Below, piece by piece: positions 40,899 to 48,891 of a DNA stretch of 64,000 nt. The translations under genes were made by a program, and so were the position numbers. The DNA is taken from assembly GCA_963801715.1 (NCBI GenBank), contig CAWDGB010000002.1:342051-406050 (forward strand), given 5' to 3'. The DNA is from CAVVJA01 sp963801715. GTDB lineage: Bacteria > Actinomycetota > Actinomycetes > Mycobacteriales > Jatrophihabitantaceae. Below the pieces are notes generated by a model. The model worked only from the letters and a program-made list of their open reading frames with translations. It made no database searches and had not been told where the DNA came from. How positions within the stretch are numbered: position 1 is the first letter of the stretch; every line of letters begins with the position of its first letter.

Positions 40899-41444
40899 TC
40901 AGCCTCCGTCGGCGCGGCCGCTGACCGGCGTTACTTCGACGGAGTTGATCGTGACGTCGTCGACGGGGCGGTCGTTGCGCCCCGTCTTGGTGCTGGCGAT
41001 CTGGTTCACGACGGTGCGGCTGTCAGCGTCAGCGACCTCGCCGAAGATCGTGTGTTTGCGGTTGAGATGCGGAGTGGGCACGACCGTGATGAAGAACTGC
41101 GAGCCGTTCGTGCCCGGACCGGCGTTGGCCATGGCGAGCAAATACGGGCGATCGAAGGCCAGCTCCGGGTGGAACTCGTCGCCGAACTGGTAGCCAGGAC
41201 CGCCGTAACCCTGTCCGAGGGGGTCACCTCCTTGGATCATGAAGTTGGGGATGACCCGGTGGAAGATCGTGCCGTCGTAGAGAGGTTCGCTCGTCTTCTG
41301 ACGGGTGGCGGGGTGAGTCCACTCGCGTGAGCCCAACGCTAGCTCGGTGAAGTTGCGGACGGTCTTGGGCGCCTGATCGCCGAAGAGGTTGACTCGGATG
41401 TCTCCAGCCGTCGTATGCAGAGTGGCGGTAGCGGTCGTGGACAC
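40899..41444 (-). CDS. ppiA: Peptidyl-prolyl cis-trans isomerase (cyclophilin)
   Basis: A 181-residue cytoplasmic cyclophilin. Core motifs are NFTELALG, the catalytic-Arg region FHRVIPNFMIQGGDP, MANAGPGTNGSQFFIT and HTIFGEV. It speeds prolyl isomerisation during folding. GTG 41444 begins the family sequence; a longer in-frame extension upstream overlaps the divergent gene's leader and is rejected. Matches Rv0009 in the conserved order ppiA, PH protein, crgA. Confidence 0.93.
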   Translation of the reverse strand: MSTTATATLHTTAGDIRVNLFGDQAPKTVRNFTELALGSREWTHPATRQKTSEPLYDGTIFHRVIPNFMIQGGDPLGQGYGGPGYQFGDEFHPELAFDRPYLLAMANAGPGTNGSQFFITVVPTPHLNRKHTIFGEVADADSRTVVNQIASTKTGRNDRPVDDVTINSVEVTPVSGRADGG

Positions 41445-41597
41445 GAATTGGACTCCCACGGGTTGGGAACAGATTGGTCGCACGTTCGATCCTGCCACGC
41501 CGCGCTTCAGACCGCTGCGGCCACCGCCCGGGTGCCGGTACCGGAGCTGCGTGTGGTAGTCCATGATTGTCGATCAACGGTGACGAAGGGGGCTGCA

Positions 41598-42350
41598 GTG
41601 AGCCGCACATCTGCCGGCGCTGAATTGTCCGATGCGCTGCAAGCGGTGGGCAGTGCCACCAAGGGCAAGGCAGCCGATACGGCCAAGAAGGTGAAGGCGA
41701 GAACTGTCGAAGCATCGGACTCCGTCGCGTCTGCCTTCGACACCGCCGCACGACAGAGCTGGCGGACTCGCCGGAAGACGGACAGACGGTCGAGGGTAAG
41801 GGCGGCAAAGCGTCGCCGGCGGGCTGCGCAGGCCGAGCGCCGAGCGGCGGCCGCCATCGCTCCGCTGACCGAATCGGTAGCGCAGGCCGAGCGCCGAGCG
41901 GCGGCTGCCATCGCTCCGCTAACCGTATCGGTAGCGAACCTGGTCTCGAGGGACGAGGAGCTCCCGAAGAAGAAGCGGAAGTCGGTGAAGACCATCGCGT
42001 TCACCCTGCTCGCGGCCGGGGCCACGCTCGCGGTGATCCAACAGTTGCTCGGTCGCCGCCATACTGACGCCACGTCGACGGACGGCTCGGATGCAAAACC
42101 GGGCCAATCCGTGCCCGAGCAAGCCACGGCGACAGCCAGCGAGGTTGCCAACGCCGCGACGGATCAGGCCGCAACAGTCACCGATATCGCTGCGGAGAAG
42201 GTCTCCGACCTCTCGGACACCGTCGCCAACACGGCCGACAAGGCCGCGGCCAAGTCGACTTCGCCGCGCAAGCGGACTGCGCGATCCACCACGAAGTCGT
42301 CCGGGTCAACCGCGGCGGCGGGCGAAGCGCCGTCTGGCGAGGCCGGGTGA
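41598..42350 (+). CDS. Ala/Lys-rich membrane protein in the cwsA position
   Basis: A 250-residue protein I cannot assign to a family. Residues 1-75 are Lys/Ala-rich and likely helical, then a very basic stretch (RTRRKTDRRSRVRAAKRRRR), then two copies of an 18-residue unit AQAERRAAAAIAPLTxSV, a basic patch (PKKKRKSVK), one membrane helix (TIAFTLLAAGATLAVIQQLL) and a long Ala/Thr-rich tail ending in Lys/Arg. GTG 41598 has AAGGGGG upstream. It is divergent from ppiA, where mycobacteria carry cwsA, a small one-span divisome protein, but sequence similarity is not evident. Confidence 0.65.
   Translation: MSRTSAGAELSDALQAVGSATKGKAADTAKKVKARTVEASDSVASAFDTAARQSWRTRRKTDRRSRVRAAKRRRRAAQAERRAAAAIAPLTESVAQAERRAAAAIAPLTVSVANLVSRDEELPKKKRKSVKTIAFTLLAAGATLAVIQQLLGRRHTDATSTDGSDAKPGQSVPEQATATASEVANAATDQAATVTDIAAEKVSDLSDTVANTADKAAAKSTSPRKRTARSTTKSSGSTAAAGEAPSGEAG
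41826..41933 (+). repeat. 54-bp tandem duplication inside a coding region
   Basis: Two adjacent 54-base units (41826-41879 and 41880-41933) differ by only a few bases and keep the reading frame, encoding two copies of an 18-residue helix-like unit. The near identity points to a recent duplication. Confidence 0.85.
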
Positions 42351-42360
42351 GCTGATCGCG

Positions 42361-42954
42361 TCAGAACTTCGGGGCGATCGTCTTCGCGATATTGCGCGCG
42401 TTGAATGACACGTTCTTCTGGTCGGTCTTGACGGTAACCACGGTGTCGCCGGTCGCGAACGAGCACGCCCAGTCGAGGCGCTCATCCGGCGGATTGAAGG
42501 CGGTCTGGTAGAGGACACCGTCCACTGCGGGGATCAGGTCGTGCACCGGGATCTGGTGTGTGCCGGACTGGCCGAGCCGCACCATCGCGTTGTAGGCGAG
42601 GGTTGCCGACCGAAACCGCGCTGAGGTGATCTCCAGCACCGGGTGGCCGTCGTAGTAGTAGCTGAACCGGCAGCCGACGGTTCGGCCACCGGCGCGAAGT
42701 ACGACGGTGCCTCCGATCCGGTTTCCTTCTTCGTCTTGTGCCGTGGGCACGTCGAGGTACGGGCAGTCTCCCGCGACGGCACTGACCGGGCCCACATCGA
42801 TGGCGCCGGTCGGGAGCGGCGTCGGGGTAGGTGTGCGGGTGGTGATGGTCGTCCGCACAGCGGTGGGATCCACAACCGCCGGTGCCCGGCCACCGCAGGC
42901 GGCGAGCGTCGCGGCGGCAACGGCCGCCGCGACGCCGACAGCCGGTCGCCACAC
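42361..42954 (-). CDS. DUF2020-type lipoprotein
   Basis: A 197-residue exported lipoprotein. The signal peptide (about 20 residues, WRPAVGVAAAVAAATLAAC) ends in the lipobox LAAC, followed by a Thr/Pro linker and a domain with CPYLDVPTAQDEEGNRIGG, GCRFSYYYDGHP and a C-terminal region of DUF2020 form. Function unknown. GTG 42954 is the start; the truncated S53 protease pseudogene directly abuts its 5' end, so the promoter must lie within that remnant. Confidence 0.75.
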   Translation of the reverse strand: MWRPAVGVAAAVAAATLAACGGRAPAVVDPTAVRTTITTRTPTPTPLPTGAIDVGPVSAVAGDCPYLDVPTAQDEEGNRIGGTVVLRAGGRTVGCRFSYYYDGHPVLEITSARFRSATLAYNAMVRLGQSGTHQIPVHDLIPAVDGVLYQTAFNPPDERLDWACSFATGDTVVTVKTDQKNVSFNARNIAKTIAPKF

Positions 42955-43929
42955 GAGGATCGAGGTTAGGCGAACCGAGGCGCGCCCCGCCGACCGCCGT
43001 GACGAAGGGATCCGAGGTCGGGTAGTCCGTCTGCTTCAGTCCGGTGTTCGCCAGCTCGTCGCCGCTGTCACCGGAAGAGAAGAGGAAGGAGATGCCCTGC
43101 AACGCGCCCCGGGCGAATATCCCTTGGAAGGCCGCGATCGAATCCGCACTCTCATCTTCCTCGGGCTCGCCCCACGAGTTCGACACGATGGACGCCTTGT
43201 TCTGGCGGACGACCTTGGCCAGCGTGTCGATCAGGTCGGTGTCGAAGCAGCTCGCGGAGGCGTAGTACAGGATGTTGGCGCTCGGCGCCATCGCGTGCAT
43301 GGCCTCGGTGTCCAGCGCCTGCTCCGCCTGCACGCCGGACGGGTCACATTCCGGAACGATGTTGAAGCCCCCCTGGGGCAACACAATCTTGAACTGGCCC
43401 GGGGCGTAGGCGCCGTCGCCGTGGTTGGTCGCATACGTGTTGATGTCCGAGGTGATCGTGCTCGAGTTGTACCAGAGCGTGCTGGCTACGGTTACCCCCG
43501 ACCCGTGCAGCGCGGAGTTGTTCTCGTAGGCGGCCCGGAACTGCGGGCCGGTGTAGCCGCACGGTGCGTACGGGAGCGTCGCGCCCTGGAACTTGGGCAG
43601 TCGGGTCTTGAAGTCGGCCTGGAACTTGGCGTCGATCTGACCGTAGTAGATCGAGCACGGCCGCGCGTTGGCGAACGCTGGTGGGGCGGGATGGGCGCTC
43701 CGACGTGAGCGGCGGTCTTGGTGGTGTCGAGGCCGCCGACGGCGAGGATCGCGCTTCCCAGGGAGTCCGGGACGCTGGCATCGCCCGTGGGTGCCTGAAC
43801 GGTCTGCCCGTCGTGGGTGTAGCTGTGCAGCGCGACGCCGAACGCCGTCTGGGCGGCGGCGACTGTTCCCACATGTCGCCCGCTAGGCCTACTAGATGAG
43901 AGTTTGTCCGGTCTGCCTATCTGGCCCAC
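42955..43929 (-). pseudogene. Truncated, frameshifted S53 (sedolisin/pseudomonapepsin-type) protease
   Basis: Pieces of one secreted S53 protease are seen. The first frame (from about 43929) gives the end of the propeptide (VGTVAAAQTAFGVALHSY, QAPTGDASVPDSLGSAILAV). After a shift near 43700, which one extra C in a CCCC run would repair, the catalytic domain follows: NARPCSIYYGQ, then QAEQALDTEAMHAMAP carrying the Glu-x-x-x-Asp pair, then SNSWGEPEEDES and SSGDSGDE. The frame passes FVTAVGG and ends without the SGTS serine motif. Both the N-terminal propeptide start and the C-terminal catalytic Ser are missing, so this is a true remnant regardless of the frameshift. Confidence 0.85.
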
Positions 43930-44675
43930 CAGGGCATTCGCCGCTCACGAAAGGCCTGCATGCCCTCCCGCGCCTCCTCGGAGGCGAACAGCCGGGCAGA
44001 CAGCTCCATCATCGCGTCCCCGTCGTTGGCGAGCAGGCTGCGCATGGGACCGGCATTGATGGACTTCGTCGCTTCAAGGCCTTGCGGTGAACACTGGCGC
44101 AGCGCGTCGAGATACCGCGCGATAGCATCGTCCATGTCGACGACGACCTCGGTGAGTAGACCGATCCTCGCAGCCTCCGCGGCATCGAAGATCTCACCGG
44201 TCAGGTAGTAGCGCGCCGCCGAACGTTCGGACAGCCGCGTTCGGGTGGTCAGCGAGATCATGGCGGGCGCGAGACCGAGCCGGACCTCGGTGAACGCGAA
44301 CGTCACCGCCGGGCTCGCCAACGCGATGTCGCACGCACCGACCAGCCCGATGCCTCCGGCGCGGGCGCTTCCGGTGAGACGGCCCAGAACCGGCTTGGCC
44401 GCATCGACGAGTGCCTGCATGACGGCGAACATGTTGCGGGTGCCCACCGCTGGATCGCCTTGAGTCATCTCGCCGAGATCCGCGCCTGAGCAGAACGTCG
44501 GGCCGCTATGGGTCAAGACGATGGCTCGAACGTTCGAGTCACGAGCCGCGGCCCCGAGATGATCTCGAAGCTGTGCGACCAGGGCAGCAGACAGCGCGTT
44601 GCGATTGTGCTGGGAGTCCAACGTGATCGTCGCGATCGCGTTGGCCACCTCGAGGTGCACAAGCGTGTCTGGCAC
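43917..44675 (-). CDS. Enoyl-CoA hydratase/isomerase family protein
   Basis: A 252-residue crotonase-fold protein. The oxyanion-hole segments are GPTFCSGADLGEM and LTGSARAGGIGLVGACD; the usual Glu positions near EVRLGLAPAMIS are only partly kept. It hydrates or isomerises an acyl-CoA, substrate unknown. Start GTG 44675 (or TTG 44678) follows GAGGAG. It is followed on the opposite side by the S53 remnant, with a 13-base overlap of the annotated ends. Confidence 0.88.
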   Translation of the reverse strand: MPDTLVHLEVANAIATITLDSQHNRNALSAALVAQLRDHLGAAARDSNVRAIVLTHSGPTFCSGADLGEMTQGDPAVGTRNMFAVMQALVDAAKPVLGRLTGSARAGGIGLVGACDIALASPAVTFAFTEVRLGLAPAMISLTTRTRLSERSAARYYLTGEIFDAAEAARIGLLTEVVVDMDDAIARYLDALRQCSPQGLEATKSINAGPMRSLLANDGDAMMELSARLFASEEAREGMQAFRERRMPWWAR

Positions 44676-44707
44676 CAACTCAACTCCTCGTCGGCCTGTC
44701 CCGCCGG

Positions 44708-45271
44708 CTAGCCGCGCAACGGCTTCAGCGAAGCCTCCACTCGTACCAGCTCGTCCAGCATCGCTCGAGCCATACCGATCATCACTTCGGTTGCCTGCAG
44801 CCGATCGTCCTCGTCGATGATGCTGGCGACGAACGGGATGAACACCGCGTCTACGACCGGCACCATCCGCAATGTCGTGATGACCTGCTTCACCATCTGA
44901 ACAGCGCGCGCGCCGCCGGCGATCCCGCCGTACGCACAGAATCCAACGGGCTTATAGCGCCACTCGTGGTTCAGGTAGTCAATCGCGTTCTTCAGAGGTG
45001 CGTTGAGCCCGTAGTTGTATTCGGGCATGACGAAGACGAATGCATCGCAAGCCTCGACCTGTGCGCTCCACGCGAACGTGTGCGGCTGGGTGTAGCGGCG
45101 CAGCCGAGGATGATTCGGTTCGTCCAGGAACGGCAATGCGATCTCGGCCAGGTCGAGCACCTCGATCTCGAATGCCCCGTGCTCCCTAGCGACGGACGCG
45201 AACCACTCGGCGACCGGCAGCCCAACTCGTCCAGGCCGAGTGCTGGCGATGACGAGGCCTAGTCGGGGCAA
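44708..45271 (-). CDS. NADPH-dependent FMN reductase
   Basis: A 187-residue flavodoxin-like reductase. FMN-phosphate contacts are in [18 protein letters not shown], and [20 protein letters not shown] is the family signature. It reduces FMN, quinones or azo compounds with NADPH. TTG 45271 is chosen because GGAGGAG lies 6 bases upstream and it gives the usual N-terminus; a longer frame from TTG 45325 lacks a ribosome site. Divergent from the pentapeptide gene. Confidence 0.88.
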   Translation of the reverse strand: MPRLGLVIASTRPGRVGLPVAEWFASVAREHGAFEIEVLDLAEIALPFLDEPNHPRLRRYTQPHTFAWSAQVEACDAFVFVMPEYNYGLNAPLKNAIDYLNHEWRYKPVGFCAYGGIAGGARAVQMVKQVITTLRMVPVVDAVFIPFVASIIDEDDRLQATEVMIGMARAMLDELVRVEASLKPLRG

Positions 45272-45429
45272 GCCGGCCTCCTCCGTCGGCGCATGTTCGA
45301 AGGGGGATCCTAGCTGCGCGTTCAACTACGTGGTTGCACGAGTGTCGCTCTCAACGCCGGTCGATAGTGTCGAGCGGGTCGCGCATGCCCCGCGCGCCAC
45401 GGTGCTCGGCTCCCGAGTGGAGGCCTGGT

Positions 45430-46311
45430 GTGAGCCAGGATCGTTCGAACCTTCGACCGGACTGCAAGAACTGTGCCGGGCTGTGTTGCGTTGCCCTGCC
45501 ATTCGGAGCGTCGGCCGACTTCGCGATCGACAAGGCCGCCGGCGAGCCCTGTCCTCATCTGCAGACGGACTTCCGATGCCGCATCCACAGCCAGTTGCGA
45601 GAGCGCGGCTTTCCCGGTTGCGCCGCCTACGACTGTTACGGCGCCGGGCAGAAGATCACCCGGTCGACGTTCGCCGGCCAGGATTGGCGGCGGAATCCAG
45701 AGATCGCGCAGCGAATGTTCGCCGTCGTTCCCATCGTCCAGACGCTGCACGAGCTGCTCTGGTATCTGGCTGACGCGTTGACGTTCGACGCGGCCCGCTC
45801 GCTTCACCCGGAGCTGCGCCAGGCTCGGGACGAGATGGAACGCCTCGCGGGTCAAGGCCCGGACGCCCTTCTGCCGCTGGACATCCGCGCGTGTCGTCGC
45901 GACGTCGACGTCTTGCTTGACCGGGCGAGCGCACTGGTACGAGAGGAGGCCGGCAGGCAGCACGCGCAGCGCCACCGCCGCCCACATGGATTTGGTCCCG
46001 GTCGAAGCCAGGGCGCACCCGATCTCGCGGGAGCCGATCTACATGGCGCCGACCTCGTTGGGGCGAATCTGCGCGGTGCGCTGCTCATCGGCGCCAACCT
46101 CCGCGCGGCCGACCTGGTGGGGGCTGATGTCCGTGGCGCGGACTTCCGGAGTGCTGACCTACGCGGCGCGGACCTCGGTGGCTGCGTCTATCTCACCCAA
46201 TCCCAGCTTGAGGCCGCGCGAGGGGATGCAGCGACGAAGCTCCCGCCCTTGCTTCGTCGCCCGTATCACTGGTGGAAACCCGCCGATGGATCTCGCCTCA
46301 GCCGACCGTGA
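45430..46311 (+). CDS. Cys-cluster domain plus pentapeptide-repeat protein
   Basis: A 293-residue protein with two parts. Residues 10-100 hold a Cys-rich putative metal site ([15 protein letters not shown], then [26 protein letters not shown]), similar in style to YkgJ-type zinc/iron-cluster domains. After a helical middle, residues 190-265 carry about 15 pentapeptide repeats of the A(D/N)LxG type ([20 protein letters not shown]), which fold as a right-handed beta helix. Function unknown. GTG 45430 has GGAGG at good spacing. Its last 14 bases overlap the end of the convergent cupredoxin gene. Confidence 0.82.
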   Translation: MSQDRSNLRPDCKNCAGLCCVALPFGASADFAIDKAAGEPCPHLQTDFRCRIHSQLRERGFPGCAAYDCYGAGQKITRSTFAGQDWRRNPEIAQRMFAVVPIVQTLHELLWYLADALTFDAARSLHPELRQARDEMERLAGQGPDALLPLDIRACRRDVDVLLDRASALVREEAGRQHAQRHRRPHGFGPGRSQGAPDLAGADLHGADLVGANLRGALLIGANLRAADLVGADVRGADFRSADLRGADLGGCVYLTQSQLEAARGDAATKLPPLLRRPYHWWKPADGSRLSRP

Positions 46312-46723
46312 TGTGCAGGTCCATGCCCTGGTCCTTGTGCTCGTCGACGGAACACCACAATTCATAGCTGCCTTTCTGGAAGGTCACCGTGAGGTTGGCC
46401 GTCTGGCCTGGCTGAATTGTGGATGTGGCCTGCTTGTCGACACCGGGCCCCTCGACAGTGAGATTGTGCGCGGTCTGGCCGGCGTTGTGCACGGTGAAGG
46501 TGTAGGGACCGGCCGTAAACGTCTGGGTGGACAAGGTGATCGAGTACTCCTTCTCGTCCGCCGTGACTGCCGTACCAGTCACGGCGGAGGAGCTTCCCGA
46601 ACCGGCGGACGCCGATGTCGTTCCGGCACCTCCTCCGCCACCGCTTGACGAACAACCGGCAAGGAACGCAACTGCGAGCACCGATGCCGACGCCGATGCT
46701 GCCCTGATCACGAATCCAGCCAT
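46298..46723 (-). CDS. Cupredoxin-like lipoprotein
   Basis: A 141-residue exported protein with a lipoprotein signal (lipobox LAGC near residue 24), a Gly/Ser linker and a cupredoxin domain of about 90 residues. Copper ligands can be placed: His in TAHNLTV, Cys in [10 protein letters not shown], His in DEH and Met in QGMDLH, the type I order. It may shuttle electrons or hold copper at the outer membrane face. ATG 46723 has GAGGAG at 7 bases. Confidence 0.82.
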   Translation of the reverse strand: MAGFVIRAASASASVLAVAFLAGCSSSGGGGGAGTTSASAGSGSSSAVTGTAVTADEKEYSITLSTQTFTAGPYTFTVHNAGQTAHNLTVEGPGVDKQATSTIQPGQTANLTVTFQKGSYELWCSVDEHKDQGMDLHITVG

Positions 46724-46855
46724 GACGAAGCTCCTCTGTATCATGATCCTTCCAGCCCGCCCGGCACCGAACCGAGCAGATTCGACTGCCGTCGCGTGCC
46801 GCGAAGGTGATCGACCCGCGCGGTCGTCGGGATCATCGTCGCGCAGGATAGAGCC

Positions 46856-47584
46856 GTGGGGTTAGTTCGGATCGCGACCTACAACATTCGATCTCTTCGC
46901 GACGACCGCGCATCCGTAGTGCGCGTCATCGAAGCAATGCGCGCCGATGTGGTGTGCCTGCAAGAGGCCCCTCGGTTACTCTTCGGCCCCACGCTCTGTC
47001 GTCGCCTCGCGGACGATCTCGGCATGGCGATGATCGCCGGCGGCCGGTCCGCTGCGGCGAATCTCCTGCTGGGCGACCCGTCGATCACGGTGCGGGGAAC
47101 TCGTGCCCTTCTGCTTCATCGATACCGGTGGCGCGAGCGCCGCGGACTGGCCATGGCCGACCTGACCATCCGAGGTTCTCGACTCGTCGTCGCGGGGTTC
47201 CACCTCAGTGGGGTCGAAACCGAGCGGCTTGGTCACATCGACGAACTGCATCGGGGCGTCGACGAGTTTTGCCCGCCGGGCGTGCCGATGATGCTTGCCG
47301 GCGACGTCAACGACGAGCCTGGTTCGACGACCTGGGCGCACCTCACCGCTCGCGGAGCAGACGCCGCTGCAGTGCACAGCACCGGTGATCCGCGGACCAA
47401 CCGCACCGAGTCGCCGACCCGCCGTATCGATGCCCTGTTCGTCGGCCCGGGCATCACCGTCATTCAGACGACGGCCATCGATTCACCTGATGTCAGGGCC
47501 GCCAGCGATCATCGGCCGGTCGTCGCCGATCTTCATGTCTCCGACCGGCCGGCCGAGGGCGACCGATCTCGGCTCGGCGTCTAA
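46856..47584 (+). CDS. Endonuclease/exonuclease/phosphatase family protein
   Basis: A 242-residue EEP-fold hydrolase. Metal and catalytic motifs are ATYNIRSLRDD (Asn), VVCLQEAPR (Glu), VVAGFHLSG (His), MLAGDVNDEP (Asp, Asn) and ASDHRPVVADL (Asp-His). No signal peptide. Substrate could be DNA, a phosphoinositide or another phosphodiester; none is indicated. GTG 46856 is the start. A small membrane protein gene follows 17 bases later. Confidence 0.87.
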   Translation: MGLVRIATYNIRSLRDDRASVVRVIEAMRADVVCLQEAPRLLFGPTLCRRLADDLGMAMIAGGRSAAANLLLGDPSITVRGTRALLLHRYRWRERRGLAMADLTIRGSRLVVAGFHLSGVETERLGHIDELHRGVDEFCPPGVPMMLAGDVNDEPGSTTWAHLTARGADAAAVHSTGDPRTNRTESPTRRIDALFVGPGITVIQTTAIDSPDVRAASDHRPVVADLHVSDRPAEGDRSRLGV

Positions 47585-47601
47585 CGGGCGGTACCGTCGA
47601 A

Positions 47602-47880
47602 ATGAGACCGATGTCCAAGCACCTATCCCGTTGGATCGCCGTACTGGCCCTGCTCGCCATTGTCGACTGGGCCTTGACCATTCACGCTCACTTGACCTAC
47701 CACCATCACCCCGGTGGCCCAACCATCATGCCGCTCGGGCAGCTGCTGGGCTGGGTCACGTCCATCGGCCTGGTCGTTGTCATCGTGGTCTTGCTGATCG
47801 CTCGGCACCGGCAGCGCACCTGGCGCTACGACGAGATCCCACCCGGGCCGATTCCGCCACCAGGAAGGCCGCCGCGCTGA
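47602..47880 (+). CDS. Small two-span membrane protein
   Basis: A 92-residue protein with two membrane helices (WIAVLALLAIVDWALTIHA and GQLLGWVTSIGLVVVIVVLLIA) separated by a His-rich loop (HLTYHHHPGG), and a Pro-rich cytoplasmic tail (PPGPIPPPGRPPR). No family is recognised. ATG 47602 or 47611 may start it. The His-rich loop could bind metal, but this is only a suggestion. Confidence 0.6.
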   Translation: MRPMSKHLSRWIAVLALLAIVDWALTIHAHLTYHHHPGGPTIMPLGQLLGWVTSIGLVVVIVVLLIARHRQRTWRYDEIPPGPIPPPGRPPR

Positions 47881-47956
47881 AATCGCGCATCGCGTCGCAC
47901 AGTGTCACGTAAGGCCGGGCTGTTGCGTCACGCTCCGTTATGGTCCACAGTCGAAC

Positions 47957-48199
47957 ATGCGTTCGAAATTGCGGAGGGACGGATACCTCGAGGAAGTTCC
48001 GCCGGAACGCTGCCCCGCCGGACATCCGTTGCTGCCACGCGGCACGCTGGTGAGCTGGTCGCCCTGCGATTGCACCCCTGGCGTGCATGGCCATCGCACG
48101 TATCGCTGTCGCTTTCCGGTGGATGGCGGCGAGTGCGGCTTGATCATGTACTTTCCGCCCTGCCGCGACCCATCCGCTGGGCCGGCGTCCTGGACCTAA
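47957..48199 (+). CDS. Small Cys-rich protein, zinc-ribbon-like
   Basis: An 80-residue protein with a metal-binding pattern: CPAGHPLLPRGTLVSW, then CDCTP, HGHRTYRC and later ECG and PPC. The paired Cys/His groups support a real zinc-binding protein. ATG 47957 begins RSKLRRDGYLEEVPPERC. Function and family name unknown. It lies alone, followed by 37 bases to the convergent glyoxalase-like gene. Confidence 0.55.
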   Translation: MRSKLRRDGYLEEVPPERCPAGHPLLPRGTLVSWSPCDCTPGVHGHRTYRCRFPVDGGECGLIMYFPPCRDPSAGPASWT

Positions 48200-48236
48200 G
48201 TGACGCCCCCGACCCGGTGGGTTCCGGCGGCCCCGG

Positions 48237-48728
48237 TCATTCGGTCGGCGCCGGCGTGAGCGACGTCAGGTACTCCTGCAGGCGCGTGTCGATCTCCTGC
48301 CGGGGGATCTCCCGCTCCCGCAGCTCCGCGAACCACTGGGCGGCGACGTCGTTCGAGACGGTGATCTCGAGAGCGATGTTGTCGGGGTCCCGGAAGTTCA
48401 GGTGGTACCCCAATTCCATGTCGCGGATCGGGGTGTGCTCGACCCCGTGTGCCACGAACCGGCCTTCCCACTCGACGAGCTCGTCGCGGCTCGAGGCTGC
48501 GAATCCGACGTGGTCCAGCCCCGTGTTGAGCTCGGTAAACGGTGTGCCGTCGGCGGCGTCGTGCCGGATCAGTCCAACCACGAACGACGTCTGCCGGTGA
48601 ACCAGGATCCGAGCGTGGCCGAAGTCGGCCAGTCGAAGGAGTCCGAGGATCTCGGTGTAGAACCGTTCGCTGCGGTCGAGGTCGGTGACCGTCAGGGTGA
48701 TGTGGTCGGCGCCCGCGAGCGCAGGCAC
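48237..48728 (-). CDS. Glyoxalase/extradiol dioxygenase superfamily (VOC) protein
   Basis: A 163-residue single-module VOC protein. It starts VPALAGADHITLTVTDLD, with a candidate metal His in ADHITL, then TGLDHVGFAA and LNFRDPDNIALEI with a Glu in the usual ligand place. The reaction is unknown; members include lyases, dioxygenases and resistance proteins. GTG 48728 is chosen because the domain starts there; in-frame ATG 48845 would add 39 residues lacking family features and reach into the divergent regulator's promoter. Confidence 0.82.
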   Translation of the reverse strand: MPALAGADHITLTVTDLDRSERFYTEILGLLRLADFGHARILVHRQTSFVVGLIRHDAADGTPFTELNTGLDHVGFAASSRDELVEWEGRFVAHGVEHTPIRDMELGYHLNFRDPDNIALEITVSNDVAAQWFAELREREIPRQEIDTRLQEYLTSLTPAPTE

Positions 48729-48891
48729 GGGCCTTTCCACCCCCGTCACCGGACCCGGTCCGGTGACGGCCTCGATTGATCGGAGAGCCGCGCCAGGGGC
48801 GGGGACGCCATCGGTGCGAAGATCCACATGGCGTAGTACCCCCATCCTGGGGAGGCGAGCCAGCGCTCGAGCTTCTCTACGATCGTTGTCG

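Noticed and set aside
48729..48845. 39-residue N-terminal extension of the VOC gene from ATG 48845
   Set aside because: No ribosome site and no family similarity; it would leave only 46 bases for two divergent promoters.
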